Part shown: in pieces, positions 1 through 9,466 of the stretch
Position numbering within the stretch: the first letter of the stretch is position 1
Layout of the letters: every line of letters begins with the position of its first letter
Origin: Zetaproteobacteria bacterium
Lineage (GTDB): Bacteria > Pseudomonadota > Zetaproteobacteria > Mariprofundales > Mariprofundaceae
Reading direction: 5' to 3'
DNA length: 62,351 bases
Assembly: GCA_002753275.1 (NCBI GenBank)
Contig: PEAA01000008.1
Coordinates: 1 to 62,351, forward strand
Program-made: the position numbers and the translations under genes
Notes under the pieces: model-generated
Told to the model about the DNA's origin: nothing
What the model saw: the letters and a program-made list of their open reading frames with translations, nothing else
The model's database searches: none

Positions 1-76
1 CGAGCGCCTGTTCGTCAGTAATTGCGTATGAATCATCGACAGTTGTTGATGGTTTGATTGTCGATCTAAACAAGAG

Positions 77-105
77 GCGGGGAGCGTAAGCTCCTCGCTT
101 TTTTT
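77..105 (+). terminator. Rho-independent terminator of an upstream gene
   Basis: A 9-base stem (77-85 with 90-98, one G:T pair) closes a GTAA loop and is followed by seven T residues (99-105). It reads on the plus strand, so it ends a gene lying before the window. Bases 1-76 are too short to assign to a gene. Confidence 0.85.
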
Positions 106-144
106 ATGCACTGCGGAAATGGGATGGGATTGATAGAGGTCCTT

Positions 145-180
145 TATTTGAAAGGAGTGAAGTGGGCTTATTTTCAAATA
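145..180. promoter_or_regulatory. Inverted repeat upstream of the hyp-hox operon
   Basis: TATTTGAAA at 145-153 and TTTCAAATA at 172-180 form perfect 9-base arms 18 bases apart. They lie between the upstream terminator and the first hydrogenase gene. This is where an operator or a 5' UTR hairpin controlling the operon would sit. No regulator is encoded nearby and no clear -35/-10 pair or sigma-54 site was found, so the role is inferred from position only. Confidence 0.4.
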
Positions 181-238
181 TGGTGGATCTTCGAGCTGTA
201 TGAGACAGATCTTATTTTATATGTCATCATTGCAACTT

Positions 239-580
239 ATGCATGAATTATCGTTATGTCAGAATATCGTTGAATTGATGGAGATTGAGGCAAAACGCCA
301 AAATTTTTTATCGGTCAAAGAGGTGTATTTAGAGATCGGTTCTCTCGCTTGTGTAGAAATTGAGGCGATGCGGTTTGCCTTTGATGCAGCTGTTAAGGGA
401 AGCGTTGCCGAGGGGGCGATGTTAAAAATGATAGAAGTTGAAGCTATGGGGTATTGCCGTGGGTGCAACTTGAGACAAAAGATAGTATTTCGCTATGATT
501 CTTGCTCAGTTTGTGCCAATTATCCTTTAGAAATTGTTGAGGGTGAGCAGATGAAGATCAGACATCTGGAGGTTTGTTGA
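239..580 (+). CDS. hypA: Hydrogenase nickel incorporation protein HypA
   Basis: HypA is the metallochaperone that, with HypB, delivers nickel to the large subunit of [NiFe] hydrogenase. The start is placed at ATG 239 so that the protein begins Met-His-Glu, the N-terminal nickel site of the family; upstream in-frame starts at 200 and 221 would bury it. Length is 113 residues, normal for HypA. The zinc site is two CxxC pairs, Cys73/Cys76 and Cys89/Cys92. It is first in the operon and its stop overlaps the hypB start (TGATG). Confidence 0.93.
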   Translation: MHELSLCQNIVELMEIEAKRQNFLSVKEVYLEIGSLACVEIEAMRFAFDAAVKGSVAEGAMLKMIEVEAMGYCRGCNLRQKIVFRYDSCSVCANYPLEIVEGEQMKIRHLEVC

Positions 581-1371
581 TGTGTACAACATGTGGGTGC
601 GCTCATGGAGATACGCAGGTTAATGGAAAAGGGATGACGACGATGGATGATGGACATCATCATAATCATCATTCATCGGGTCACACCCACCATCATGATC
701 ATGATATTCAGACAAGAACGATCCAAATGGAACAGGATATTCTGAGTAAAAACAGCAATTATGCAGCCAAGAATCGTTCTTTCTTTGCGCAGCAAGGAGT
801 GTTGGCATTGAATTTGGTTTCAAGCCCTGGCTCTGGGAAAACCACGCTTCTTACGCGGACATTGACAGACTTGCAGGGTATGTTCCCCATGGGTGTGATT
901 GAAGGCGATCAGCAGACACGCAATGATGCCGATCGAATTGCAGCAACGGGGATGCCAGTGGTGCAGATCAATACGGGTAAAGGGTGTCATCTGGATGCAC
1001 ATATGGTTGGCCATGCGATAACAGAATTGAACTTGGATTCGCAAGCGATTTTGTTTATTGAAAATGTTGGTAATTTAGTCTGCCCCGCGGCTTTTGACCT
1101 AGGGGAGAGTTATCGCGTGGTGATTTTATCGGTGACCGAAGGTGAAGATAAACCATTGAAATATCCCGATATGTTTCATTCAGCCGATGTGATGTTATTA
1201 AATAAAGTCGATCTGTTGCCTTATTTAGCATTTGATCTCGATCTTTGTATTGCCAATGCACGCAAGGTGAATCCACGCTTGAAAATTTTACTTGTTTCTG
1301 CGACCCAAGCTGATGGTATGGAAGGATGGTATGCGTGGATTAAAGCGATGCATCAAGTCGCGCAGTTGTAA
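580..1371 (+). CDS. hypB: Hydrogenase nickel incorporation GTPase HypB
   Basis: HypB is the SIMIBI-class GTPase that drives nickel insertion with HypA. The start is ATG 580, overlapping the hypA stop, with a GGAGG ribosome site about eight bases upstream. The N-terminus begins MCTTCGC, the CxxCGC high-affinity nickel motif. Residues 26-41 contain ten histidines, a nickel-storage segment. The P-loop is at about 81-89 (SSPGSGKTT), the G-domain metal site includes Cys136-His137 and Cys168, and an NKVD guanine motif lies near 211. Length is 263 residues. Confidence 0.95.
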   Translation: MCTTCGCAHGDTQVNGKGMTTMDDGHHHNHHSSGHTHHHDHDIQTRTIQMEQDILSKNSNYAAKNRSFFAQQGVLALNLVSSPGSGKTTLLTRTLTDLQGMFPMGVIEGDQQTRNDADRIAATGMPVVQINTGKGCHLDAHMVGHAITELNLDSQAILFIENVGNLVCPAAFDLGESYRVVILSVTEGEDKPLKYPDMFHSADVMLLNKVDLLPYLAFDLDLCIANARKVNPRLKILLVSATQADGMEGWYAWIKAMHQVAQL

Positions 1372-1386
1372 TGGTATGGCGTTGAT

Positions 1387-1620
1387 ATGTGTTTAGCGAT
1401 TCCTGCTTTGGTTGTTTCATTGGATGAAATTACGGCAATGGCTACTGTGGATATAGGCGGTGTCCGCAAAGAGGTCTCAACCCAATTGGTTGAAGATCTT
1501 TGCATCGGTGATTATGTGTTGATCCATGTGGGATTCGCGTTGCAAAAGCTTGATGAGGATGAGGCCGCACAGACCCTAAAACTCTTTGCGGAACTTCAAT
1601 CTATGGATAATGACCAGTGA
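1387..1620 (+). CDS. hypC: Hydrogenase maturation chaperone HypC/HupF
   Basis: A small chaperone (77 residues) that works with HypD to carry the Fe(CN)2CO unit and then binds the hydrogenase large-subunit precursor. It starts MCLAIP, which exposes the essential Cys2 after Met removal. Length and the OB-fold beta pattern match the family. The stop at 1618-1620 overlaps the GTG start of hypD, so the two are probably translationally coupled, which suits the HypC-HypD complex. Confidence 0.93.
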   Translation: MCLAIPALVVSLDEITAMATVDIGGVRKEVSTQLVEDLCIGDYVLIHVGFALQKLDEDEAAQTLKLFAELQSMDNDQ

Positions 1621-2753
1621 AATATATCGATGCATTCCGAAATGCAGATGTTGCACGAGGGTTTGCAAATGCAATGGCTCAAGAAGTGCAAAAAGGGCGT
1701 CATTACCGCTTGATGGAGTTCTGTGGTGGCCATACTCATGCCATTTTTCGCTTTGGTATTCATACGATGGTGCCAAAAGAAATTGCGTTTGTGCATGGCC
1801 CTGGTTGCCCTGTTTGTGTGTTACCAAAATCACGCGTTGACTATGCCATTGCCTTGCTGCAACAGCATCGGGTGATGCTATGTACTTATGGTGATGTGAT
1901 GCGTGTTCCCGCCAGTGGTGGCAACTCATTGTTGGAAGAAAAAGCAAAAGGTGCCGATGTTCGTATGGTCTATTCTGCACAAGATGCATTGCAATTGGCC
2001 CGGTTACATCCAGAACGAGAGGTTGTTTTTTTTGCATTGGGGTTTGAAACGACAACCCCCCCTACCGCGGTGGTGTTGTTACAAGCCCAACGCGAGGGAT
2101 TGAAAAACTTCTCCGTTTTTTGTAACCATTTGTTAACGCCCCCGGCGATGCGCCAGGTGTTGGATAGTAACGATTTGTGTATTGATGCTATTTTGGGTCC
2201 TTCGCATGTGAGTACAATTATTGGTTCGGAAGCTTATCAATTTTGTGCGGATGATTTGAAGCTTCCTTTGGTTATCGCAGGCTTTGAGCCGTTGGATGTG
2301 ATGCAATCGGTGTTGATGTTGATTCGGCAGTTAAACCGTGGTGATTGTCGTGTAGAAAATCAATATGCCCGTGCGGTTAAAGCTGAGGGGAATCAGAAAG
2401 CGCAACGGATGATGGCAGAGGTTTTTACGATTCGTGATCATTTTGAATGGCGGGGATTGGGAATGCTTCCTGCAAGTGGTTTGCAAATTGCGCAACGCTT
2501 TTCGTTATGGGATGCTGAAAAACGCTTTGAAGTTTGTGCGATGGAACATGATGATGAGGTAAAGGGCTGTTTATGCCCATCGATTTTACGCGGGGTGAGT
2601 CAACCGCAAGATTGTCGATTATTTGGTCGTGGTTGTACGCCAGAGAAGCCACAAGGAGCATGCATGGTTTCATCCGAGGGTGCATGTGCTGCGTATTGGC
2701 AGTATGGCATGGGCAGTGGTGCTTTGCGACAAGATGCTGAGGTGGTTTTATGA
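1617..2753 (+). CDS. hypD: Fe-(CN)2CO scaffold protein HypD
   Basis: HypD is the iron-sulfur scaffold on which cyanide and CO ligands are added to iron. It starts with GTG inside the hypC stop (GTGA). Family motifs are visible: CGGHTH with Cys36, GPGCPVC with Cys64 and Cys67, and a C-terminal cluster of cysteines (CLCPS, a DC about 15 residues on, GRGC, GAC) for the [4Fe-4S] cluster. Length is 378 residues, typical. The stop overlaps hypE by four bases. Confidence 0.95.
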   Translation: MKYIDAFRNADVARGFANAMAQEVQKGRHYRLMEFCGGHTHAIFRFGIHTMVPKEIAFVHGPGCPVCVLPKSRVDYAIALLQQHRVMLCTYGDVMRVPASGGNSLLEEKAKGADVRMVYSAQDALQLARLHPEREVVFFALGFETTTPPTAVVLLQAQREGLKNFSVFCNHLLTPPAMRQVLDSNDLCIDAILGPSHVSTIIGSEAYQFCADDLKLPLVIAGFEPLDVMQSVLMLIRQLNRGDCRVENQYARAVKAEGNQKAQRMMAEVFTIRDHFEWRGLGMLPASGLQIAQRFSLWDAEKRFEVCAMEHDDEVKGCLCPSILRGVSQPQDCRLFGRGCTPEKPQGACMVSSEGACAAYWQYGMGSGALRQDAEVVL

Positions 2754-3796
2754 TGGAAAAACAACATCGTGATTCGCCGCTTTTTAAAGCAAGCGATTGT
2801 GTCACCATGGCGCATGGGAGTGGGGGGCGTCTATCGACGCAATTGATTGATTCGCTCTTTAAACACTATTTTGACAATCGCTATTTGGCGCAAGGGAATG
2901 ATAGCGCACTTTTGGGGTTGGGTCGTGGTCGAATGGTCATGAGTACCGATGCCCATGTAATTTCACCTATTTTTTTCCCAGGAGGGGATATCGGTTCATT
3001 GGCTGTGCATGGTACGATCAATGATGTGGCAATGTCTGGGGCCGTGCCGTGCTATTTATCGGCGGCTTTTATTTTAGAAGAGGGTTTTCCTTTGGTTGAT
3101 TTGGAGCGGGTGGTGGTCAGTATGGCAATGGCTGCTGAAGCGGCTGGTGTTGCGATTGTCACGGGAGATACCAAGGTTGTTGAGCGCGGCAAAGGGGATG
3201 GGATTTTTATTACCACGACGGGTATAGGGTTCTTAGATGACAGCGTTAATATCTCGGGTGATTTGGCGATTCCTGGCGATGTGGTGATGATCTCAGGAAC
3301 CGTTGGCGATCATGGTATGGCGGTTCTCTCCAAGCGCGAACATTTGTGTTTTGAAACGGCGTTAATTTCAGATTCGGCTGCATTGCATGGTTTGGTGGCT
3401 TCGATGCTGGAGGTCTCATCCAATATTCATTGCCTTCGCGATCCAACACGCGGGGGGCTGGCAACGACGCTGCATGAGTTGGCAGAACAGTCGCAGGTCT
3501 CGATCATACTGGATGAGGTGGCTATTCCCCTCCACCCCGCTGTACGGGGGGCATCTGAACTGCTGGGTTTGGACCCGCTCTATATTGCCAACGAGGGGAA
3601 ATTGGTCTGTATTTGCCCCGAGGATGAGGTGGATGCATTGTTGTCGATCATGCAGGCTCACCCTTTGGGGAAAAATGCCGCAGTGATTGGTCATGTATTG
3701 CCGAAACAGTGGCCTCCATTGCAGATGCGCACACCGTTGGGGGGCGTGCGTGTTGTTGACTGGCTTGCGGCGGAACAGCTACCGCGGATATGTTGA
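2750..3796 (+). CDS. hypE: Carbamoyl dehydratase HypE
   Basis: HypE receives a carbamoyl group from HypF on its C-terminal cysteine and dehydrates it with ATP to a thiocyanate, the source of the active-site cyanides. The protein ends PRIC, the invariant C-terminal tail, so the gene is complete (348 residues, Cys348). The N-terminal AHGSGGR motif and the DPTRGG motif of the PurM-like ATP fold are present. It overlaps hypD by four bases and lies one base before hypF. Confidence 0.95.
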   Translation: MMEKQHRDSPLFKASDCVTMAHGSGGRLSTQLIDSLFKHYFDNRYLAQGNDSALLGLGRGRMVMSTDAHVISPIFFPGGDIGSLAVHGTINDVAMSGAVPCYLSAAFILEEGFPLVDLERVVVSMAMAAEAAGVAIVTGDTKVVERGKGDGIFITTTGIGFLDDSVNISGDLAIPGDVVMISGTVGDHGMAVLSKREHLCFETALISDSAALHGLVASMLEVSSNIHCLRDPTRGGLATTLHELAEQSQVSIILDEVAIPLHPAVRGASELLGLDPLYIANEGKLVCICPEDEVDALLSIMQAHPLGKNAAVIGHVLPKQWPPLQMRTPLGGVRVVDWLAAEQLPRIC

Positions 3797-3797
3797 A

Positions 3798-4928
3798 ATG
3801 AACCGTGCCTCGGTTCTGGCACTGGGTGCAGAGATGAAGAGTAGTCTTTGTCGCTACGAAAATGGCGTGGCTACCATGGAATGTGTGGGTGGTGGAGACT
3901 TAAAAAAGGCCGACAATGCGAGCCACTTTAGAGCGTTGGTTGAGCAGTTGGTTACGAAGCAGTCATGGGATGCTTTGGCGATCGATATGCACCCCGATTA
4001 TCTATCCAGTCAATTGGGTGTTGATCTTTCGCAACGGTTAAATATCCCCATTATAAAAGTGCAGCATCATCATGCGCATATCGCCAGTGTGCTTGCGGAT
4101 CATCGTATTGATCATCTAGAAAAAGCATGTCTTGGTATTGCCCTTGATGGCATTGGCTATGGCAGTGATGGAACCTTATGGGGCGGTGAATTTTTGCGCG
4201 TTGATTCGAGGGGGATTCAGAGGGTTGGTTATCTCCAACCGCTCCCCATGATTGGAGGGGCTATCGCTGCAATCGAGCCGTGGCGTAACATGTTAGCCTG
4301 CTTGATCGATGCAGGTTGGAATGCAAACCGTGATGGCTTGGCGCGTGAATTTCATCGTGTCGATGCAATACGATTTCTACAAAAGAAACCGTTGCCACTG
4401 TTCTATACCATGTGTGTGCAAAATATTAATTCACCCAAGGCATCATCGATGGGGCGAATTTTTGATGCGGTGGCTGCGACAGTGGGCTTATGCCGTGACG
4501 GGGTGAAATTTGAGGCGGAAGCGGCCATTGCTCTTGAAGAGGCCGCTGAATGTTCGTTGCATGATGCGACAGCGCCGTATTTATTTGATTACATTCGAGA
4601 GGATGGAGCTTATCAATTATCCTTTCGTTCGATGTGGCGTGAGATATTAGCAGATCTTGCGTTAGGGGTTACAATTTCTGAGGTGGCGGCACGGTTTCAT
4701 CAGACGGTGATTGTTGCGATTGTGACGATGGCCAAGGCGTGTTGTCGAGACCATGATCTTGATCAAATCGTGTTAAGTGGTGGCGTGTTTCAAAATCAAC
4801 TTGTACGCAAGGGGGTGGAAAAAACATTGCAACTTGATGGCTTTGAGGTTTTGCTTCCGCAACATATACCGATTCATGATGGGGGTATTGCATTGGGGCA
4901 GGCATGGGTGGCAAAGCACGCTTTATGA
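3798..4928 (+). CDS. hypF: Short HypF, carbamoyltransferase (Kae1-like) domain only
   Basis: Full HypF is about 750 residues: acylphosphatase, zinc fingers, YrdC-like domain, then a Kae1-like carbamoyltransferase. This gene encodes only the last part (376 residues). It begins at the usual domain opening (LALGAEMKS) and carries the HHHAH metal site at 90-94, DGIGYGSDG near 117, SSMGRIFDA and the LSGGVFQN motif. ATG 3798 lies one base after the hypE stop, so there is no room for the missing domains and no sign of a frameshift. Short HypF1-type proteins are known in Cupriavidus necator. Carbamoyladenylate formation must then come from another protein, or a full HypF lies elsewhere. The stop overlaps a possible hoxF start at 4925. 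Confidence 0.85.
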   Translation: MNRASVLALGAEMKSSLCRYENGVATMECVGGGDLKKADNASHFRALVEQLVTKQSWDALAIDMHPDYLSSQLGVDLSQRLNIPIIKVQHHHAHIASVLADHRIDHLEKACLGIALDGIGYGSDGTLWGGEFLRVDSRGIQRVGYLQPLPMIGGAIAAIEPWRNMLACLIDAGWNANRDGLAREFHRVDAIRFLQKKPLPLFYTMCVQNINSPKASSMGRIFDAVAATVGLCRDGVKFEAEAAIALEEAAECSLHDATAPYLFDYIREDGAYQLSFRSMWREILADLALGVTISEVAARFHQTVIVAIVTMAKACCRDHDLDQIVLSGGVFQNQLVRKGVEKTLQLDGFEVLLPQHIPIHDGGIALGQAWVAKHAL

Positions 4929-4954
4929 ATAATCTGAGTAAAGGAGAAATAGGG

Positions 4955-6700
4955 ATGGGTGTTGAATCAAGCAATGATGTTCAAGGGGCGGATCATCTGC
5001 TGCATCGTTTGTATGAGATACAACTTAAGTATGGCTATATTTCGAAGGAAGTGATGCTGTGTTTATCAAAAGAGTTACAACTTCCTATAACCCAGGTTGA
5101 AGGCGTGGTCGATTTTTATAGCTTCTTTTATCGTACGCCGCGTGGGCGATATCATCTGCTATTTAGTCACTGTACCAGTTGTGGTGATCTCTCTTTGATG
5201 CAACGCTGTTGTGAAGTTGTGGGGATTTCTGCGGGTGAGACACGCAGTGATGGCTTGGTCAGTATTGATTCGACCTCTTGTATTGGCATGTGTGATCAAG
5301 GGCCTGCATTGCTGATTAATCAACTGCCGATAGTGAACTTGGATGATGCTCGGATCGATCAATTGGTTTTGTTGATGGAACAACAGACCCCGATATGTGA
5401 TTGGCCGAGCGATTGGTTTACTGTGCAAGAGAAGGTGTGTCGGGCAGGGTTGTTGTTGCATGATACGCTGGAGGTGGGTGCGGGTTTGCGCGCCGCACTG
5501 CGACAAGGACGCGAGGCGCTTTTGCAGTCGATTACAGATTCTGGATTGCGTGGACGCGGTGGAGCTGGTTTTAGTGCAGGCATGAAGTGGCGTTTTTGTC
5601 GTGAAGCTGTCGGTGAGGCGCACTATGTGATTTGTAATGCCGATGAAGGGGAACCAGGTACTTTTAAAGATCGCATGTTGTTACGCGAGCATGCCGACAC
5701 CCTTTTTGAAGGGATGACAATTGGTGGTTATGTAATTGGTGCCGAAAAAGGATTCCTCTATCTGCGCGGAGAGTACCGCTATCTTTTGTCGCATCTGCAG
5801 CAGTGCCTAGTGATGCGTCGTCAGCAGGGTCTGTTGGGATCATCGATTCTTGGCGAAGCATTCAATTTTGACATTGAAATTGTGGTGGGCGCTGGCGCCT
5901 ATATTTGTGGTGAAGAGTCGGCGTTGATCGAATCGCTGGAGCAAAAGCGTGGTGTCCCTCGTGTTCGCCCGCCATTCCCTGTGACTTCCGGTTATTTGGG
6001 GCAACCCACCATTGTCAATAATGTTGAAACCTTGGTTGCCGCAACCCACATTGCTTTGCATGGTGGTGCATGGTTTGCAGCCCATGGAACGGCGAGTTCT
6101 AAAGGAAGCAAGATATTAAGTATCAGTGGTGATTGTGCACGGCCAGGGGTTTATGAGTATGACTTTGGTTTGACCATTGCACAGATGCTTGAGGATTGTG
6201 GCGCAACAGATACCCAGGCCGTACAGATTGGCGGGCCTTCAGGGCGTTTGATTGCAGCAAAATCGTTTGACCGAACGATCGCATTTGATGATTTGGCGAC
6301 GGGGGGGTCAATGATGATTTATGGGGGACAACGCAATATGTTGAATGTAGTGCAGAACTTTGCCCATTTCTTTGCTCATGAGAGTTGTGGTTTTTGTACA
6401 CCGTGCCGTGTGGGTACCCAATTAATGAAAAATGGTGTGGACAAGATCGCTACAGGTCACGGGACTGCTTATGACATGGATGAGTTGAAACGGTTGTCAA
6501 GCATGGTGAAACGGCGTTCACATTGTGGCTTGGGTCAAACAGCGCCAAACCCTATTTTGAATGCAATGGAATCATTTCCTGAAGCATTTATTGGGGTATT
6601 AACCCACCATGAATATGAACCCTATTTCGATTTGGATCGCTCACTGAACGAAGCGCGTCGTTTAACGGGGCGTGATGATGCGGAGGCACACTTATCATGA
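4955..6700 (+). CDS. hoxF: NAD-reducing hydrogenase diaphorase subunit HoxF
   Basis: HoxF oxidises or reduces NAD(H) with FMN in the soluble HoxFUYH hydrogenase. It is a fusion: a NuoE-like [2Fe-2S] domain (residues 1-150, CTSCG and CIGMC cysteine pairs) and a NuoF-like domain with GRGGAGF for FMN, GAGAYICGEE for NADH and ESCGFCTPCR plus a later Cys for a [4Fe-4S] cluster. The start is placed at ATG 4955 because AAAGGAG lies about ten bases upstream; ATG 4925, overlapping the hypF stop, is the alternative. Length is 581 residues. The fused form matches Cupriavidus/Allochromatium HoxF rather than the split HoxE/HoxF of cyanobacteria. Confidence 0.94.
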   Translation: MGVESSNDVQGADHLLHRLYEIQLKYGYISKEVMLCLSKELQLPITQVEGVVDFYSFFYRTPRGRYHLLFSHCTSCGDLSLMQRCCEVVGISAGETRSDGLVSIDSTSCIGMCDQGPALLINQLPIVNLDDARIDQLVLLMEQQTPICDWPSDWFTVQEKVCRAGLLLHDTLEVGAGLRAALRQGREALLQSITDSGLRGRGGAGFSAGMKWRFCREAVGEAHYVICNADEGEPGTFKDRMLLREHADTLFEGMTIGGYVIGAEKGFLYLRGEYRYLLSHLQQCLVMRRQQGLLGSSILGEAFNFDIEIVVGAGAYICGEESALIESLEQKRGVPRVRPPFPVTSGYLGQPTIVNNVETLVAATHIALHGGAWFAAHGTASSKGSKILSISGDCARPGVYEYDFGLTIAQMLEDCGATDTQAVQIGGPSGRLIAAKSFDRTIAFDDLATGGSMMIYGGQRNMLNVVQNFAHFFAHESCGFCTPCRVGTQLMKNGVDKIATGHGTAYDMDELKRLSSMVKRRSHCGLGQTAPNPILNAMESFPEAFIGVLTHHEYEPYFDLDRSLNEARRLTGRDDAEAHLS

Positions 6701-7437
6701 ATAGATCGATAACAGTGATTGAGATTGATGGTCAAGCTGTTCCCTTTGACGAGGGGCAGACGATCATGGATGCGGCAATGGCTGCAGGAATCTATATTCC
6801 CCATCTGTGCCATAAACCTGGGTTGACGCCCCATGGAAGTTGTAAACTTTGCACGGTCGATGTTGATGGGCGAAGCGTCTCTTCATGTACCATGCCTGCA
6901 GTGAATGGTATGAAGGTCTCAAATAACACCCCTGCATTAATGGAAGTGCGTAAAAGTATTACGCAGATGCTTTTTGTTGAGGGAAATCATCTCTGCCCAT
7001 CGTGTGAAAAAACGGGCGATTGTACCTTGCAAGCAGTTGCGTATCACTTGGGCATGCTTGATGGACACTATCCGCAGTTTTATCCGAAACGCGCAGTGGA
7101 TGCTTCGCATCCTGAGATTCTGCTTGATCGAGATCGTTGTATTTTATGTGCACTTTGCGTGCGCGCAGGTCGAGAAGTGGATGGTAAAGAGATATTTGCC
7201 ATTACAGGGCGGGGGATTGATGCCACACTTTCGATTCATTCAGAGTCGGGGTTGTTGGGAGATAGCGATCTGAGTGTCGATGATTTGGCGGCGCATATCT
7301 GTCCTGTCGGGGCTATTTTAATTAAAGATGAAGGGTACGAAGTGCCCATTGGACGGCGAACTTTTGATCTGCATTGCATTGCTGAGCCTGGGCTTGAGCC
7401 GGTAATTTTGAGAAAAGGGGATCATACTGATGCGTAA
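6697..7437 (+). CDS. hoxU: NAD-reducing hydrogenase diaphorase subunit HoxU
   Basis: HoxU carries iron-sulfur clusters linking HoxF to the hydrogenase module and resembles the N-terminal part of NuoG. The N-terminal ferredoxin fold has HLCHKPGLTPHGSCKLC for a [2Fe-2S] cluster. CPSCEKTGDCTLQ supplies the His/Cys cluster region and DRCILCALCVRAGRE begins the next [4Fe-4S] site. Length is 246 residues, usual for HoxU. It overlaps hoxF by four bases and hoxY by eight. Confidence 0.94.
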   Translation: MNRSITVIEIDGQAVPFDEGQTIMDAAMAAGIYIPHLCHKPGLTPHGSCKLCTVDVDGRSVSSCTMPAVNGMKVSNNTPALMEVRKSITQMLFVEGNHLCPSCEKTGDCTLQAVAYHLGMLDGHYPQFYPKRAVDASHPEILLDRDRCILCALCVRAGREVDGKEIFAITGRGIDATLSIHSESGLLGDSDLSVDDLAAHICPVGAILIKDEGYEVPIGRRTFDLHCIAEPGLEPVILRKGDHTDA

Positions 7438-7972
7438 TCCTAAAGTTCGTGTTGCCACAACTTCGCTGGCGGGCTGTTTCGGCTGTCATATGTCGTTCCT
7501 GGATATGGATGAACGCATTGTTGCTCTACTTGAACAGGTCGAGTTTAACCGATCGCCATTGACAGATATTAAGCATTGTGACCCTTGTGACATTGGCTTG
7601 GTTGAGGGCGGATTGTGCAATGTTGATAATGTGCATGTGCTGCGAGAGTTTCGTCAGAATTGTAAAATTCTGATCGCAGTGGGTGCGTGCGCAATCAATG
7701 GTGGCGTCCCTGCAATGCGTAACCATTATTCATTGCAATCGTGTTTGGAAGAGGCTTTTTTGAATGAGATTGGTGTCGATAACCCGATGATTCCCAACGA
7801 TGAAGCATTGCCTTTGTTGTTGGATAAAGTTCATCCGCTGCATGAGGTTGTTCATGTGGATTATTATTTGCCCGGCTGTCCACCACCGGCAGATGCCTTT
7901 GTGAAAATTTTAACCGATCTTTTGGAGGGTAGAGAGCCATCGATACCTGCCGAAATTTTGCACTACGATTGA
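7430..7972 (+). CDS. hoxY: NAD-reducing [NiFe] hydrogenase small subunit HoxY
   Basis: The small subunit, with the [4Fe-4S] cluster proximal to the nickel-iron site. Cluster cysteines are visible in the GCFGC motif (Cys16, Cys19), GACA and PGCPP. At 180 residues it is the short, cytoplasmic type without a Tat signal, as expected for group 3d enzymes. It overlaps hoxU and lies 12 bases before hoxH. Confidence 0.94.
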   Translation: MRNPKVRVATTSLAGCFGCHMSFLDMDERIVALLEQVEFNRSPLTDIKHCDPCDIGLVEGGLCNVDNVHVLREFRQNCKILIAVGACAINGGVPAMRNHYSLQSCLEEAFLNEIGVDNPMIPNDEALPLLLDKVHPLHEVVHVDYYLPGCPPPADAFVKILTDLLEGREPSIPAEILHYD

Positions 7973-7984
7973 TGGAGTGATCAG

Positions 7985-9466
7985 ATGAGTGAAGCCTCTT
8001 TAGAATCAAAAAAAATGCGTCGGATTGCTGTGGATCCTGTTTCTCGTGTTGAAGGGCATGGCAAGATCACCTTGTTGATGGATGAGGAAAACCACATTCA
8101 TGAAGCGCGGTTGCATATTGTTGAGTTTCGTGGATTCGAGAAATTTATTCAGGGAAGACCTTACCGAGAAGTGCCCTATTTTGTGCAGCGCCTTTGTGGC
8201 ATTTGCCCTGTAAGTCACCATTTGGCGGCCGCCAAAGCGGTGGATCAATTGGTGGGTGTCGATGATTTAACGCCAACCAGCTTGAAGTTACGGCAACTGT
8301 TGCATTTTGGTCAAACGATGCAATCGCATGCCTTACACTTTTTTCACCTCTCCTCGCCCGATCTACTCTTTGGCTTTGGTAGTGACATGAAGCATCGTAA
8401 CATTGTTGGGGTGATTGAAGATTATCCAGAGATTGCCATTCAAGGCGTCAAAATTCGTAAATATGGGCAGCAGGTGATCGCGGCCATTGCAGGAAAACGC
8501 ATTCATGGCGCGGCAACGGTCCCTGGTGGAATGAATAAACCCCTGACGATTAATGAACGAGATGCACTGCTCGTGGATATTGCCGATGTGATTCGTTGGT
8601 CCCAAGATGCTGTTGCGCTCAATGAGACCATTCATTGCAGTGATCAAGAGCATCGTGATTTTGGCACTCTGCGCACACCATTTATGAGTTTGGTTGATCC
8701 ATCAGGCAATCTTGAAATGTACCACGGTGGTTTGCGTGTGCGTATGGCAGATGGTGCGGCATTGGTTGATCAGTTTGATTACCGTGGTTATACCGAATTG
8801 GTTCGAGAAGAGATTCGTCCATGGAGTTATATGAAGTTTCCTTACCTGCAATCACTGGGTAAGGAGCAGGGTTGGTATAGGGTTGGTCCGTTGGCGCGTG
8901 TAAACAATTGCGATGCGATCACGACTCCTTTGGCTGAAAGTGCACGGCAGCGTTTTAAATCGTTGGGTGGCGGTGCCTTTGTGCAAGATACATTGGCTTA
9001 CCATTGGGCGCGTATGATTGAGGTACTTCATTGCGCAGAGTCGATTGAACGCTTATTGCATGACCCTGAAATTTTAGGAACCGACCTGCAAGCGCCTTTG
9101 GGTGAAAAACGGAGTGAAGGAATTGGTGTGATTGAAGCGCCTCGTGGCACGCTCTTTCATCATTATAAGATTGATGAAGATGGGCTGATTGAGAAAGCCA
9201 ATTTGATCGTATCAACGACCAGCAACAATCAGGCGATGAATGAATCGGTACGCACTGTTGCCAATCAATACATTGAGGGAAATGAGGTGACAGAAGGGTT
9301 GTTGAATCACCTTGAGGTGGCCGTGCGTGCCTACGATCCCTGCCTCTCATGCGCCACCCATGCATTAGGGAAAATGCCATTGGAGGTCGAGTTGGTTGGC
9401 ATTGATGGTCAAGTGATCGATGCCGTGCGTAAAGGGAGCGATGGTAGTTTTGACCGGATTGGATAA
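7985..9466 (+). CDS. hoxH: NAD-reducing [NiFe] hydrogenase large subunit HoxH
   Basis: HoxH holds the NiFe(CN)2CO active site that splits or makes H2. The first nickel motif is RLCGICPVSHH (Cys71, Cys74) and the second is DPCLSCATH (Cys453, Cys456, His459). The 34 residues after His459 are the C-terminal peptide that HoxW removes once nickel is in place. Length is 493 residues. All four nickel-ligating cysteines are present, so the enzyme should be active. The GGAGTGATCAG before ATG 7985 gives a fair ribosome site. Confidence 0.96.
   Translation: MSEASLESKKMRRIAVDPVSRVEGHGKITLLMDEENHIHEARLHIVEFRGFEKFIQGRPYREVPYFVQRLCGICPVSHHLAAAKAVDQLVGVDDLTPTSLKLRQLLHFGQTMQSHALHFFHLSSPDLLFGFGSDMKHRNIVGVIEDYPEIAIQGVKIRKYGQQVIAAIAGKRIHGAATVPGGMNKPLTINERDALLVDIADVIRWSQDAVALNETIHCSDQEHRDFGTLRTPFMSLVDPSGNLEMYHGGLRVRMADGAALVDQFDYRGYTELVREEIRPWSYMKFPYLQSLGKEQGWYRVGPLARVNNCDAITTPLAESARQRFKSLGGGAFVQDTLAYHWARMIEVLHCAESIERLLHDPEILGTDLQAPLGEKRSEGIGVIEAPRGTLFHHYKIDEDGLIEKANLIVSTTSNNQAMNESVRTVANQYIEGNEVTEGLLNHLEVAVRAYDPCLSCATHALGKMPLEVELVGIDGQVIDAVRKGSDGSFDRIG

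Noticed and set aside
1576-2055. A 159-codon minus-strand frame
   Set aside because: Shadow of hypC/hypD, which have full family motifs; no ribosome site or recognisable product.
3816-3832. TGGCAC ... TGCAG, resembling a sigma-54 promoter inside hypF
   Set aside because: The spacing between the GG and GC elements is two bases short of the sigma-54 requirement.
3687-4928. Short hypF as the product of a frameshift in a full-length gene
   Set aside because: hypE with its essential C-terminus PRIC ends one base before hypF, so no remnant of the other domains exists there.
5159-5623. A 154-codon minus-strand frame
   Set aside because: Shadow of hoxF, low-complexity composition.
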